Positions 34,246 through 41,422 of a stretch of 64,000 nt of DNA are shown one piece after another; the stretch's first letter is position 1; each line of letters opens with the position of its first letter. Position numbers and translations under genes: made by a program. Source of the stretch: JBDHWG01 sp039810085. GTDB lineage: Bacteria; Chloroflexota; Anaerolineae; Epilineales; JAHCIE01. The notes under the pieces are model-generated. The model saw only the letters and a list, made by a program, of their open reading frames with translations. It had not been told where the DNA came from and did no database searches. The stretch spans positions 124,001 to 188,000 of the forward strand of contig JBDHWG010000009.1 of NCBI GenBank assembly GCA_039810085.1. Reading direction: 5' to 3'.

Positions 34246-35352
34246 TTAGCCAATCATGCGGCGCAGCCCGTCGACCAAGACCTGACCCAAATCACGCACT
34301 GGCCTTGGCCGTGGCTCGCGGCGCTTGACAGTGATGGGAGCCACCGGCCGATTGATGATTGCATCGATCTCATCTAGGGCGGCGTAAGCCGCCTGAAGGC
34401 GGTGCGTTCGTCCGTGGGTGACGACCAGGAAGTCGCCGCGTCCCGCCAGCCGCTCCGCTCCGCTGCCCGGGACACCCGTCGCCACGCGCGCATCCTCAGC
34501 CGAGGCGACGCTGCCGACAATGCGCACCGGGAAGTTGCTCTTGACCAGCCCGCCGAGGATTGTCGCGGCGGGTTTCTGGGTGCAGGCAATGACGTGGATG
34601 CCCCCCTCTCGGCCGCGCTGGACCAGGCGCAAGACGGCCTTCTCGACGGCCTTGCCACCCACAAGCGCCAGGTCCGCTAGCTCGTCAATGAAGACCACGA
34701 TGCGCGGGATTGTGATCCGCTCCCGGTCGCGGCGCTCCATCTCAGCCGCCAGCCAGTGCAGTGTCTCCAGCCCTGTGTCGGCTGTCGTTGCCAGGGGCAG
34801 GACAAGGTGCGGCAGCGCGGTGAAAGGCTCATAGCCGCGCCCCTTCGGATCAATCAGAACCAGCCCCACTTCACTGGTAGGATTGTAGGCGGCAAGGGAG
34901 GCGATCATCGTCCGCGCCAGGGCCGTCTTGCCCGACCCCGTTGTACCGGCAATGAGCACGTGGGCGACATCCGGGCTTGACAGCCGCAGAAGCATCGGAA
35001 CGCCATCCGCATCGATGCCCAGCAAGGGCGTCGCGGCTGGCGGCATGGGGACCCGCGCCATGAGCGCAGCCAACCGTACCGACTTTGGCTTCCGGCGCGC
35101 GAACTCCAGCTCGACATACGCGTCGCGCCGTGTCACGCGACACGCGCTGCTACCCAGGGCCAGGGCCAACTCCTCGGAGAGGCGTGAAATCTGGGTCACC
35201 TTGACACCGGGCGCCGGGACGACGCGAAAGCGCACCAGGGATGGCGTAACCACGCCACCCTGGATGTGGGCGCGCACTTTATGGCTGTAGAGGACCGCCT
35301 CGAGGCGGTCGGCCTGGGCTTCAAGACGCTCGCGCTGCACGACGGCCCCCAT
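34246..35352 (-). CDS. Short soluble FtsK/SpoIIIE-type DNA translocase
   Basis: A 368-aa P-loop motor. Residues 1-100 resemble the FtsK alpha subdomain (SHKVRAHIQGGVVTPSLVRFRVVPAPGVKVTQISRLSEELALAL...), and 110-330 the motor core: Walker A AGTTGSGKTALA, Walker B IVVFIDELADLAL, HVIACTQKPAA sensor region, and RIVGSVASAEDAR. It lacks membrane helices and the gamma DNA-recognition domain of classical FtsK. The start at 35352 gives a short leader from the promoter at 35378-35406, with a weak ribosome site; GTG starts a few codons later are possible. The promoter contains a LexA box, so it is probably DNA-damage inducible, with the small membrane protein. Confidence 0.85.
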   Translation of the reverse strand: MGAVVQRERLEAQADRLEAVLYSHKVRAHIQGGVVTPSLVRFRVVPAPGVKVTQISRLSEELALALGSSACRVTRRDAYVELEFARRKPKSVRLAALMARVPMPPAATPLLGIDADGVPMLLRLSSPDVAHVLIAGTTGSGKTALARTMIASLAAYNPTSEVGLVLIDPKGRGYEPFTALPHLVLPLATTADTGLETLHWLAAEMERRDRERITIPRIVVFIDELADLALVGGKAVEKAVLRLVQRGREGGIHVIACTQKPAATILGGLVKSNFPVRIVGSVASAEDARVATGVPGSGAERLAGRGDFLVVTHGRTHRLQAAYAALDEIDAIINRPVAPITVKRREPRPRPVRDLGQVLVDGLRRMIG

Positions 35353-35377
35353 AAACGAAAAAACGTCTGTCCTGGCT

Positions 35378-35406
35378 ATTGTACCAGAACAGACGTTCTA
35401 CGTCAA
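35378..35406 (-). promoter_or_regulatory. LexA-controlled promoter of the ftsK-like operon
   Basis: Minus strand: TTGACG (35406-35401), 17-bp spacer, TACAAT (35383-35378). The spacer contains AGAACGTCTGTTCT (35399-35386), a palindromic GAAC-N4-GTTC LexA box. Confidence 0.8.
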
Positions 35407-35423
35407 GTGGGGAAAAGTATTAT

Positions 35424-36092
35424 CTATGGGCGGGCTACAGCCGGGTTGAGGCGGATCACCGCGATGACCTTGCCCTGCACACGCACGTTCTCAGCTGGCT
35501 CGGTCCACGGCTTCATGGTGGGGTTGGCCGGCCGAAGCTGGACACGGTCCTGGTCGAGGTAGAAGTACTTGAGGGTCGTTTCCTCGCGGTCTTCGAGCCA
35601 CACCGCAGCCATCTGCCCGTTCTCGACTTGCTCCTGGCGGCGGAGGATGACGATGTCGCCGTCGTTCACCAAAGCGTCGATCATCGAGTCGCCCTTGACG
35701 CGCAGCGCGTAGATATCGCTATTGTCGGACACAAGGTCGCGCGTCAGCTCGATGAAGTCCGTGGGCTGATACTGGCCCGCGTCCGGCAAGAGCAGGGGCC
35801 GACCAGCGGCAATCGTGCCAAGCACGGGAACCTGCACCGTGCGCCGCTGCACGGGAATCTCGTCGACGTCCATGCGGATGACCTTCAAGCCGCGCGAGAC
35901 CGTCTCGTCGCGCTTGATGTAGCCTTCCTTCTCCAGGATCTTCAGGTTGTAGCTGACAACCGAGGTCGAGGAAATCCCCAGCTTGTGGCCGATGTCGCGG
36001 ATCGTCGGAGGATACCCCTGATTATCACTAAAATCGCCGATGAAGTCGAGCATCTGTCGCTGCCGCTCGGACAGCGGTTTCTTGCTTGCCAT
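35424..36092 (-). CDS. lexA: LexA repressor
   Basis: A 222-aa SOS repressor. The ATG at 36092 follows GAGGAGG; the longer open frame to 36146 is excluded because its start would lie in the promoter. The winged-helix domain covers about 1-70 (LSERQRQMLDFIGDF, YPPTIRDIGHKLGISSTSVVSYNLKILEKEGYIKR). The latent protease domain has the Ala96-Gly97 cleavage site in GTIAAGRP, nucleophile Ser136 in VKGDSMIDA and Lys175 in ETTLKYFYL. It should bind the GAAC-N4-GTTC box of the ftsK-like promoter and, more weakly, its own promoter. Confidence 0.95.
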   Translation of the reverse strand: MASKKPLSERQRQMLDFIGDFSDNQGYPPTIRDIGHKLGISSTSVVSYNLKILEKEGYIKRDETVSRGLKVIRMDVDEIPVQRRTVQVPVLGTIAAGRPLLLPDAGQYQPTDFIELTRDLVSDNSDIYALRVKGDSMIDALVNDGDIVILRRQEQVENGQMAAVWLEDREETTLKYFYLDQDRVQLRPANPTMKPWTEPAENVRVQGKVIAVIRLNPAVARP

Positions 36093-36119
36093 TGCGCCTC
36101 CTCGCCTTTTCCCCTCTTG

Positions 36120-36138
36120 AACGTTTGTGTCAAACGTT
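36120..36138. promoter_or_regulatory. AACGTTTG-TGT-CAAACGTT inverted repeat at the lexA transcription start
   Basis: Perfect 8-bp arms with a 3-bp centre, placed at the predicted lexA start site, just downstream of the -10 box. It could be a second operator, distinct from the LexA box. Confidence 0.55.
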
Positions 36139-36144
36139 TGGTCC

Positions 36145-36173
36145 ATTATAGCAAGACAATTGTTCTATGTCAA
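36145..36173 (-). promoter_or_regulatory. lexA promoter with a weak LexA box in the spacer
   Basis: Minus strand: TTGACA (36173-36168), 17-bp spacer, TATAAT (36150-36145): perfect consensus. The spacer TAGAACAATTGTCTTGC aligns position by position with the ftsK-like spacer TAGAACGTCTGTTCTGG; the second half-site is degenerate. The remaining 36174-36432 gap shows only a TATACT at 36267-36272 that may serve the surface protein gene. Confidence 0.8.
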
Positions 36174-36432
36174 GAGGCAACTCGGTCAAATGTGCTAATT
36201 CCATGAGAAAATGTAGCATCTCGCTTATTTTTACCTTTCGCTAATACTCACGTCGCATCCTTCGTGTATACTGACTTCCAAGTATCTTTCGCCGTATCTC
36301 CTGGCAAGGGTCTATCGTCTACATTCGTCTAGAGAGTGAGTGCGCCGCAGTTCGCGTTGTTCCTCCATCCAGGTTCGTACCCGCTTCTGTTCGCACCCCG
36401 TGGTAGGTGCAACGGATAGCAAAGGAGATGGT

Positions 36433-37458
36433 ATGTTTCACCGACGCATCCTCATCGCCGCCCTCATGCTGCTTGCCCCCGCCCTGTGGGTAGCATCCCT
36501 TGCCACAGCAAGCACACCAAGCGCCGTACCGCAAGCACCGCAGGCCACCATCGACTCCGTCTACGGCCAGGTCCTCGCCAACGGCCAGCCGGTATCGAAT
36601 GTTAACGTGTTCCTGGAGCTTACAGCTGGCGGCGTCACATCGAATGTGATCACCGCAACCACGACGATCACGGGCTACTACGAGTTCCCCAACCCGCCCG
36701 CGCTGCAGCAGGACGAGCGATACAATGTCGTGTTTGGTCCCCAGAATGACCCGGCCTACCTCAGCCAATGGGTTGGCCCGGACATCCTGGATACCGACAC
36801 GGGGACTGTCTTCGGCGGCAACCTCCAGGTGGCGGATGTGACCCTCGTCGCGCCGCCGGATAACGCCACCGTGACTTTCCCCGTCACATTCCAGTGGCAG
36901 CCGCGCCCTATCGATACTGAGAGCTACTACGTCATCTTTCTCGACCCTGAGACTGATACAGGATTGCCGTCCAGCCCTGTGGGTCACACAGGGAGCCTGA
37001 CCCTGAACTCCCTGACCGACGTGCCAGGACTACAAGCCGGCAAGCAGTATGCGTGGTTCATCGGCATCGACTACTATGATCCAGACAACAACTACAACTA
37101 CAGCTACGGTTACTCTCTGGCGCGGCGGAACGTGACCTTCACAGGTAGTGGGACCACGCCCACACCCACCGCTACGGCTGTTTCGTCTACGGAGACCCCC
37201 ACGAGCACGCCAACGGCCACGCCCGTTCCCGCCACCGAAACAGCGACGGCGACCGCGACAACCGCCTCCGCCACCAGCACGCCGACGGCGACGGCCACCA
37301 GTGTATCGGCCACAACGACACCTACAGCCACCGGCACAGCCATACCGCCCAGCGCGACGCCGACGGCCACCCAGGTGACAGCGGCGACAAGCACGCCGAC
37401 CGCAACACCGACCGGCACACCGGACCACCGGGTGTACCTGCCATACATCGAGAAGTAG
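36433..37458 (+). CDS. Secreted Thr/Pro-stalk surface protein with YLP-type C-terminus
   Basis: A 341-aa exported protein starting at the ATG at 36433 behind AAAGGAG. A signal peptide (1-27, ending ATAS) is followed by a carboxypeptidase-regulatory/CNA-B-like beta domain (about 39-130: SVYGQVLANGQPVSNVNVFLEL...GYYEFPN), an Ig/Fn3-like domain (about 135-235, ending SLARRNVTFTG), a 90-residue Thr/Pro/Ala stalk and the final decapeptide HRVYLPYIEK. Proteins ending in such a short aromatic-Leu-Pro motif after a Thr/Pro stalk are frequent in Chloroflexota, which suggests a surface-sorting tail. Ligand unknown. Confidence 0.75.
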   Translation: MFHRRILIAALMLLAPALWVASLATASTPSAVPQAPQATIDSVYGQVLANGQPVSNVNVFLELTAGGVTSNVITATTTITGYYEFPNPPALQQDERYNVVFGPQNDPAYLSQWVGPDILDTDTGTVFGGNLQVADVTLVAPPDNATVTFPVTFQWQPRPIDTESYYVIFLDPETDTGLPSSPVGHTGSLTLNSLTDVPGLQAGKQYAWFIGIDYYDPDNNYNYSYGYSLARRNVTFTGSGTTPTPTATAVSSTETPTSTPTATPVPATETATATATTASATSTPTATATSVSATTTPTATGTAIPPSATPTATQVTAATSTPTATPTGTPDHRVYLPYIEK

Positions 37459-37495
37459 CGGGGTCAGCAGTCCCGCGCTCTGATGCGTTCCGGCT

Positions 37496-37522
37496 CCCCT
37501 TCTCCCGAAACGGGAGAAGGGG
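37496..37522. repeat. CCCCTTCTCCCG inverted repeat (dispersed-repeat type)
   Basis: CCCCTTCTCCCG-AAA-CGGGAGAAGGGG, perfect 12-bp arms, followed by CTGGGGGTTGAGGG. This exact arrangement is a common intergenic repeat in many bacterial genomes. It lies 38 bp after the surface protein stop and may also serve as a terminator. Confidence 0.7.
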
Positions 37523-37619
37523 CTGGGGGTTGAGGGAGTGGGCCGTGGCTGGACAGGGCAGCGGGCCTATGCTATTGTTGGCTTATCGACATTTCGACGG
37601 GAGACGATAAGCCAGCCCT

Positions 37620-38510
37620 ATGCGACGCGCGCCGTTTGTCCAGGCAGACGTATTCAGCGATAGCCCATTTGGCGGGAACCCGGTCGTGGTCATCACAGAC
37701 GCGAGCGAGATGACTACGGACGACATGCTCGCCATAGCGCGCGGCATGAACTTCGCTGAAACTGGCTTCGTGCTGCCCGCGACGACGTCCGAAGCCAACT
37801 GGCGGTTGCGCGCCTTCACACCCGTCACCGAGGTGCCATTTTCTGGGCACCTCACCCTTGGCGCGGCCTACGTTCTGATGACTGAAGCTGAGGCGCCGCC
37901 GCCCCGCGTGGTGGTCGAAACCGATGTCGGTTATCTGCCTGTTGACGCGGACGTTGAAGACGGCAGCATCAATCGGGTGGTTGTCACGGAGCGTGCGCCG
38001 CGCTTCGGAAAGATCGTCACGGCTGTCGAAGACCTTGCCGACGCCCTGGGGCTGGCAGTCGGGCACATTGGCGCGGATGGGTTAGCGCCACAGATCGTGG
38101 ACGCTGGGTTGCCGACCCTCATGATCCCCATTGCCTCCCGCGAGGATGTCGGCCACGTCACTCCATCGGCCCTCGATACCCTCTGCGCGCGTGTCGGAGC
38201 GTCGGTCGTCAACGTTTTCACCCGCGAGACCCTCAAGCCCGAGCACACCGCCTATGTACGTGTGTTTGCGCCGCTGCTCGGCGTGCCAGAGGACCCGGCA
38301 ACCGGCAGCGCCAACGCGGCCCTCGCCGCCTACCTCGTTCATCATGGCGCTGTGCCGGCGTCACCGTCGGCCCGCGTGAGCGCTGAGCAGGGCTACACCG
38401 TCGGCCGCCCCAGCCTCATCGTTGTGGACGTGCGCGCACGCGGCGACGACCTGGAGCTGCGGGTCGGCGGCCGCGTCGCCCGCGCCGCCGAAGGCGTCAT
38501 CTACTACTGA
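37620..38510 (+). CDS. PhzF family protein (epimerase/isomerase fold)
   Basis: A 296-aa PhzF-like protein with two diaminopimelate-epimerase-like halves. Visible motifs: QADVFSDSPFGGNPVVVI at the N-terminus, NFAETGFV with the catalytic Glu, FTPVTEVPFSGHLTLGAAYVL, and in the second half FAPLLGVPEDPATGSANAALAAYL. The last is typical of the family. PhzF isomerises trans-2,3-dihydro-3-hydroxyanthranilate, but most bacterial homologues are of unknown substrate and no phenazine genes are near. Single-gene unit. Confidence 0.88.
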   Translation: MRRAPFVQADVFSDSPFGGNPVVVITDASEMTTDDMLAIARGMNFAETGFVLPATTSEANWRLRAFTPVTEVPFSGHLTLGAAYVLMTEAEAPPPRVVVETDVGYLPVDADVEDGSINRVVVTERAPRFGKIVTAVEDLADALGLAVGHIGADGLAPQIVDAGLPTLMIPIASREDVGHVTPSALDTLCARVGASVVNVFTRETLKPEHTAYVRVFAPLLGVPEDPATGSANAALAAYLVHHGAVPASPSARVSAEQGYTVGRPSLIVVDVRARGDDLELRVGGRVARAAEGVIYY

Positions 38511-38546
38511 TCCCCTCACTTTTTCGCCCCGCTCCTTGCCTTACGC

Positions 38547-38552
38547 TATAAT
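38547..38552 (+). promoter_or_regulatory. -10 box before proS
   Basis: TATAAT, 57 bp before the ATG at 38609. The in-frame start at 38552 overlaps it and is unlikely. No clear -35. Confidence 0.45.
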
Positions 38553-38608
38553 TGGCTGTTGTCAATCGCGCCCTTGTTCATTCATTTTGCTCGACTAGGA
38601 GCCTTGTC

Positions 38609-40072
38609 ATGTCGGTTCAGAAACTGCCCTCCCACAGTGAGGATTTTTCCGAGTGGTATAATGAGATTATCATGCGCGCTGAGTTAGCGGACACGCCGCC
38701 CCGCGTCCCGGAGCAGCTGCGCGGCTTCATGGTGCTCCGCCCGTATGGCTACGCCATGTGGGAGCATCTCCAGGCGGCCCTCGACGGCATGTTCAAGGCC
38801 ACCGGCCACAAGAACGCCTATTTCCCTGTCCTCATCCCGATGAGCTTTATCTCAAAGGAAAAGGAGCACGTCGAGGGCTTCCGGCCTGAGCTGGCGGTCG
38901 TGACCGTCGGCGGTGGTGAGGAGCTCGCCGAACCGCTTGTCGTCCGCCCAACCTCCGAGACCGTCATCGGCCACATGTACGCCCAGTGGGTGCGGACGTA
39001 CCGCGACCTGCCCGTCCTCATCAACCAGTGGGGCAGCGTCCTGCGCTGGGAGAAGCGCACCCGCGCCTTCCTTCGCACCGCCGAATTTTTGTGGCAGGAG
39101 GGGCACACTGCCCACGCGACGGAGGAAGAAGCCGAGGGCGAGACATTGCAGATGCTCGAAATCTACCGCCGTGCGGGCGAGGAGTGGGGCGCTGTGCCGC
39201 TTCTGCTCGGCCTCAAGAGTGACACCGAGAAGTTCGCCGGCGCCGTGCGCACGTACACCATCGAGTCGATGATGCCCGACGGGCGTGCGCTCCAGTCCGG
39301 CACCTCTCACAACCTGGGCCAGAACTTCGCCAAAGCCTTCGACATCCAGTACCAGGACCGTGACAACACCCTCAAGTACGCCTGGACGACGAGCTGGGGC
39401 TTGAGCTGGCGCATGCTCGGCGCGGTCATCGGCATCCACGGCGACGACCAGGGCCTCAAGCTCCCACCGCGCCTCGCTCCCATCCAGGTCGTCGTCGTCC
39501 CCATCTGGAAGACCGAGGCCGAGCAGAGCGCGGTCATGGGCGCCGCGCAGCAAATCATCGCATCACTGCCCAAGGATGTGCGCGCCCACCTGGACGACCG
39601 GGACGGGCTGACGCCAGGCTTCAAGTTCAACGATTGGGAGATGCGCGGCGTTCCCCTGCGCATCGAGATTGGCCCAAAGGATGTGGACAAGCAGCAAGCC
39701 GTCGTGGCGCGCCGCGACATTCCGGGCAAGCCCAGTAAAGAGTTCATCGGTTGGGACGCGCTGCCGACGGTCGTTCCTGAGCGCCTGGACGCGATCCAGG
39801 CTAACCTGTTCGCGGCAGCCCGCGCCAAGATGGGGGCCATGACACGCACCGTAGCGACTTACGACGAGTTCAAGGCCAGCATTCCTGAGACCGGCGGCTT
39901 TGGCTTCATCCGCGCTTACTGGGCTGGCGACGACGAGGACGAAGCGCGCGTCAAGCGTGAGACGGGCGCGACGATCCGTGCCTTCCCCTTCGATCAGCCG
40001 AGCGAGCCGGGCCGCTGCATGCTCACCGGCAAGGAGACCTCGCGCGTCGCTGTCTTCGCCCGCGCCTACTAG
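38609..40072 (+). CDS. proS: Prolyl-tRNA synthetase, archaeal/eukaryotic type
   Basis: A 487-aa class II aminoacyl-tRNA synthetase of the ProS type 3 (archaeal/eukaryotic-like) group, which lacks the editing insertion domain of the longer bacterial type. It contains the N-terminal SEDFSEWYNEIIMRAELADTPPRVP, motif 1 around LRPYGYAMWE, motif 2 WEKRTRAFLRTAEFLWQEGHTAH, motif 3 at ... TSWGLSWRMLGAVIGIHGDDQGLKLPP, then the anticodon-binding domain and a C-terminal zinc-ribbon-like domain. The ATG at 38609 follows AGGAG. This type is used by a minority of bacteria, including Chloroflexota and Deinococcota. Ended by a long hairpin. Confidence 0.95.
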   Translation: MSVQKLPSHSEDFSEWYNEIIMRAELADTPPRVPEQLRGFMVLRPYGYAMWEHLQAALDGMFKATGHKNAYFPVLIPMSFISKEKEHVEGFRPELAVVTVGGGEELAEPLVVRPTSETVIGHMYAQWVRTYRDLPVLINQWGSVLRWEKRTRAFLRTAEFLWQEGHTAHATEEEAEGETLQMLEIYRRAGEEWGAVPLLLGLKSDTEKFAGAVRTYTIESMMPDGRALQSGTSHNLGQNFAKAFDIQYQDRDNTLKYAWTTSWGLSWRMLGAVIGIHGDDQGLKLPPRLAPIQVVVVPIWKTEAEQSAVMGAAQQIIASLPKDVRAHLDDRDGLTPGFKFNDWEMRGVPLRIEIGPKDVDKQQAVVARRDIPGKPSKEFIGWDALPTVVPERLDAIQANLFAAARAKMGAMTRTVATYDEFKASIPETGGFGFIRAYWAGDDEDEARVKRETGATIRAFPFDQPSEPGRCMLTGKETSRVAVFARAY

Positions 40073-40083
40073 CCAGGCATTAC

Positions 40084-40120
40084 AATCGAGGGTCTTGCCT
40101 ATTAGGCAAGACCCTCGATT
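40084..40120. terminator. 18-bp perfect hairpin after proS
   Basis: AATCGAGGGTCTTGCCTA (40084-40101) is the exact inverse of TAGGCAAGACCCTCGATT (40103-40120) with a single-base centre. No T-run follows, so it may be a terminator, a transcript stabiliser or a cruciform. Confidence 0.6.
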
Positions 40121-40195
40121 CGCGTCTGTACGCCTCTCAATATTACCACTTTCTTTTTATCCCACCATTGAATACCAGGTCGATAGGCTTCTGTC

Positions 40196-40223
40196 TTGCC
40201 TCTCGTTGGGTTCTACATATAAT
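40196..40223 (+). promoter_or_regulatory. modA promoter
   Basis: TTGCCT at 40196-40201, 16-bp spacer, TATAAT at 40218-40223; start site predicted near 40230. Confidence 0.65.
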
Positions 40224-40232
40224 GGACACCTA

Positions 40233-40251
40233 ATACTCATTGAATGAGTAT
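40233..40251. promoter_or_regulatory. Palindromic operator candidate downstream of the modA promoter
   Basis: ATACTCATT-G-AATGAGTAT: perfect 9-bp arms around one base, immediately after the predicted start of transcription. The position fits a repressor roadblock. It does not resemble the ModE site I know. Confidence 0.6.
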
Positions 40252-40288
40252 ACACCGGATGAGCAAATCGGAGACAGAGGAGATCACC

Positions 40289-41233
40289 ATGCGCAAGATC
40301 GTATTGACCATCATCCTTGTCCTAGGGCTAGCGACGCTGGTGTTAGGATGCACTTCCCAAGCGAGTGTCGCTCCCGCCGCCCCAACGATGGCCCCCGCTC
40401 CCCCGACCGCCGCCCCGCCCACCAGTGCGCCAGCCGTTGCCCCAACAGTGGCGCAGTCAGCGACGAAAGCCCTCCCGGGTAACGCCACGAGCGTACCCAC
40501 GACTACGGCCAAACTCTCCGGTGAAATCACCGTCTTCGCCGCTGCGTCGCTCACCGAGGCCTTCAAGCAAATCGGCGCTAATTTCGAGAAGGCCAACCCC
40601 GGCACGAAGGTGACCTTCAACTTCGCGGGATCGCAGCAACTCGTCCAGCAGATCGGTCAGGGCGCACCCGCCGATGTCTTCGCCTCGGCAGCTAAGAAAC
40701 AGATGGATGATGCGATAACAGCGAGCAGTGTCATCAGCGGTACAGAGCGCAGCTTCGTCCGCAACCGCCTGGTTGCCATCTATCCGAGTGACAACAGGGC
40801 CGGCGTCAAGACTCTCCAGGACCTGGCGAAATCGGGCATCAAGGTTATCCTGGCAGCGAAAGAGGTCCCGGTCGGCCAGTACGCCCTCGATTTCTTCGAC
40901 AAGGCCAGCAAGGATGCGGCCTTTGGCGCGGGATTCAAGGATGCTGTGCTCAAGAACGTCGTCTCAAATGAGCAAGATGTCAAAGCAGTTCTTAGCAAAA
41001 TCGTGCTCGGCGAGGGCGACGCTGGCATCGTCTATACGACGGACGTCGCCCCGGATGCCGCCGCAAAAGTAGGTCGCATCGAGATCCCCGATGCGCTCAA
41101 CACAATCGCCTCGTACTACATCGCGCCGGTGAAGACCTCGAAGAACCTGGACCTGGCGGCCGCGTTCATGAAATATGTCCTGTCGCCCGATGGGCAAACC
41201 ATTCTCGCCAAATATGGGTTTATCCCGACCTAA
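40289..41233 (+). CDS. modA: Molybdate-binding lipoprotein, ModA-like (orphan)
   Basis: A 314-aa periplasmic-type substrate-binding lipoprotein. The ATG at 40289 follows AGAGGAG; lipobox LVLGC (Cys18) and an Ala/Pro/Thr linker lead to the ModA fold: ITVFAAASLTEAFKQIGANFEKANPGTKVTFNFAGSQQLVQQI, GAPADVFASA, and GDAGIVYTTDVAP. Ligand-binding Ser/Ala in AAASLTEA and SQQL are as in molybdate or tungstate binders. No ModB or ModC gene is next to it, so it may serve a permease elsewhere. Its promoter carries an adjacent palindrome. Ended by a hairpin at 41255. Confidence 0.88.
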   Translation: MRKIVLTIILVLGLATLVLGCTSQASVAPAAPTMAPAPPTAAPPTSAPAVAPTVAQSATKALPGNATSVPTTTAKLSGEITVFAAASLTEAFKQIGANFEKANPGTKVTFNFAGSQQLVQQIGQGAPADVFASAAKKQMDDAITASSVISGTERSFVRNRLVAIYPSDNRAGVKTLQDLAKSGIKVILAAKEVPVGQYALDFFDKASKDAAFGAGFKDAVLKNVVSNEQDVKAVLSKIVLGEGDAGIVYTTDVAPDAAAKVGRIEIPDALNTIASYYIAPVKTSKNLDLAAAFMKYVLSPDGQTILAKYGFIPT

Positions 41234-41254
41234 GGCATGTTTGTGTCGAGTTTG

Positions 41255-41287
41255 AGGCGCGTGGCCGACGGTCTCAACCACGCGCCT
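41255..41287. terminator. Hairpin after modA
   Basis: AGGCGCGTGG (41255-41264) pairs with CCACGCGCCT (41278-41287), followed by TCCTATTTGCC. Confidence 0.6.
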
Positions 41288-41313
41288 TCCTATTTGCCTG
41301 GCCCCAACTTTTT

Positions 41314-41341
41314 TTGACACACTGCGGCATAAAAGTATAAG
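41314..41341 (+). promoter_or_regulatory. Promoter of the aldehyde dehydrogenase gene, with a structured leader
   Basis: TTGACA at 41314-41319, 16-bp spacer, TATAAG at 41336-41341. Just downstream, GGAGTCG-AATCG (41350-41361) pairs with CGATT and CGACTCC (to 41383) as a bulged hairpin in the leader. Confidence 0.65.
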
Positions 41342-41422
41342 ATATAGCTGGAGTCGAATCGTCCAACGATTGGAGCCGACTCCACGTGCGAGTTCGCCCA
41401 CTCATAATCTAAGGAGGGCAAC

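Noticed and set aside
36093..36146. Upstream extension of LexA to 36146
   Set aside because: It overlaps the promoter; MASKKPLSERQRQ with GAGGAGG upstream fits the family.
33413..36432. Prophage or integrative element around the lexA/ftsK genes
   Set aside because: No integrase, structural or replication genes, and no flanking attachment repeats; the LexA promoters explain the grouping.
37148..37428. Tandem repeat array resembling a CRISPR or VNTR
   Set aside because: It is the Thr/Pro-rich stalk coding region of the surface protein with irregular units and no spacers of fixed length.
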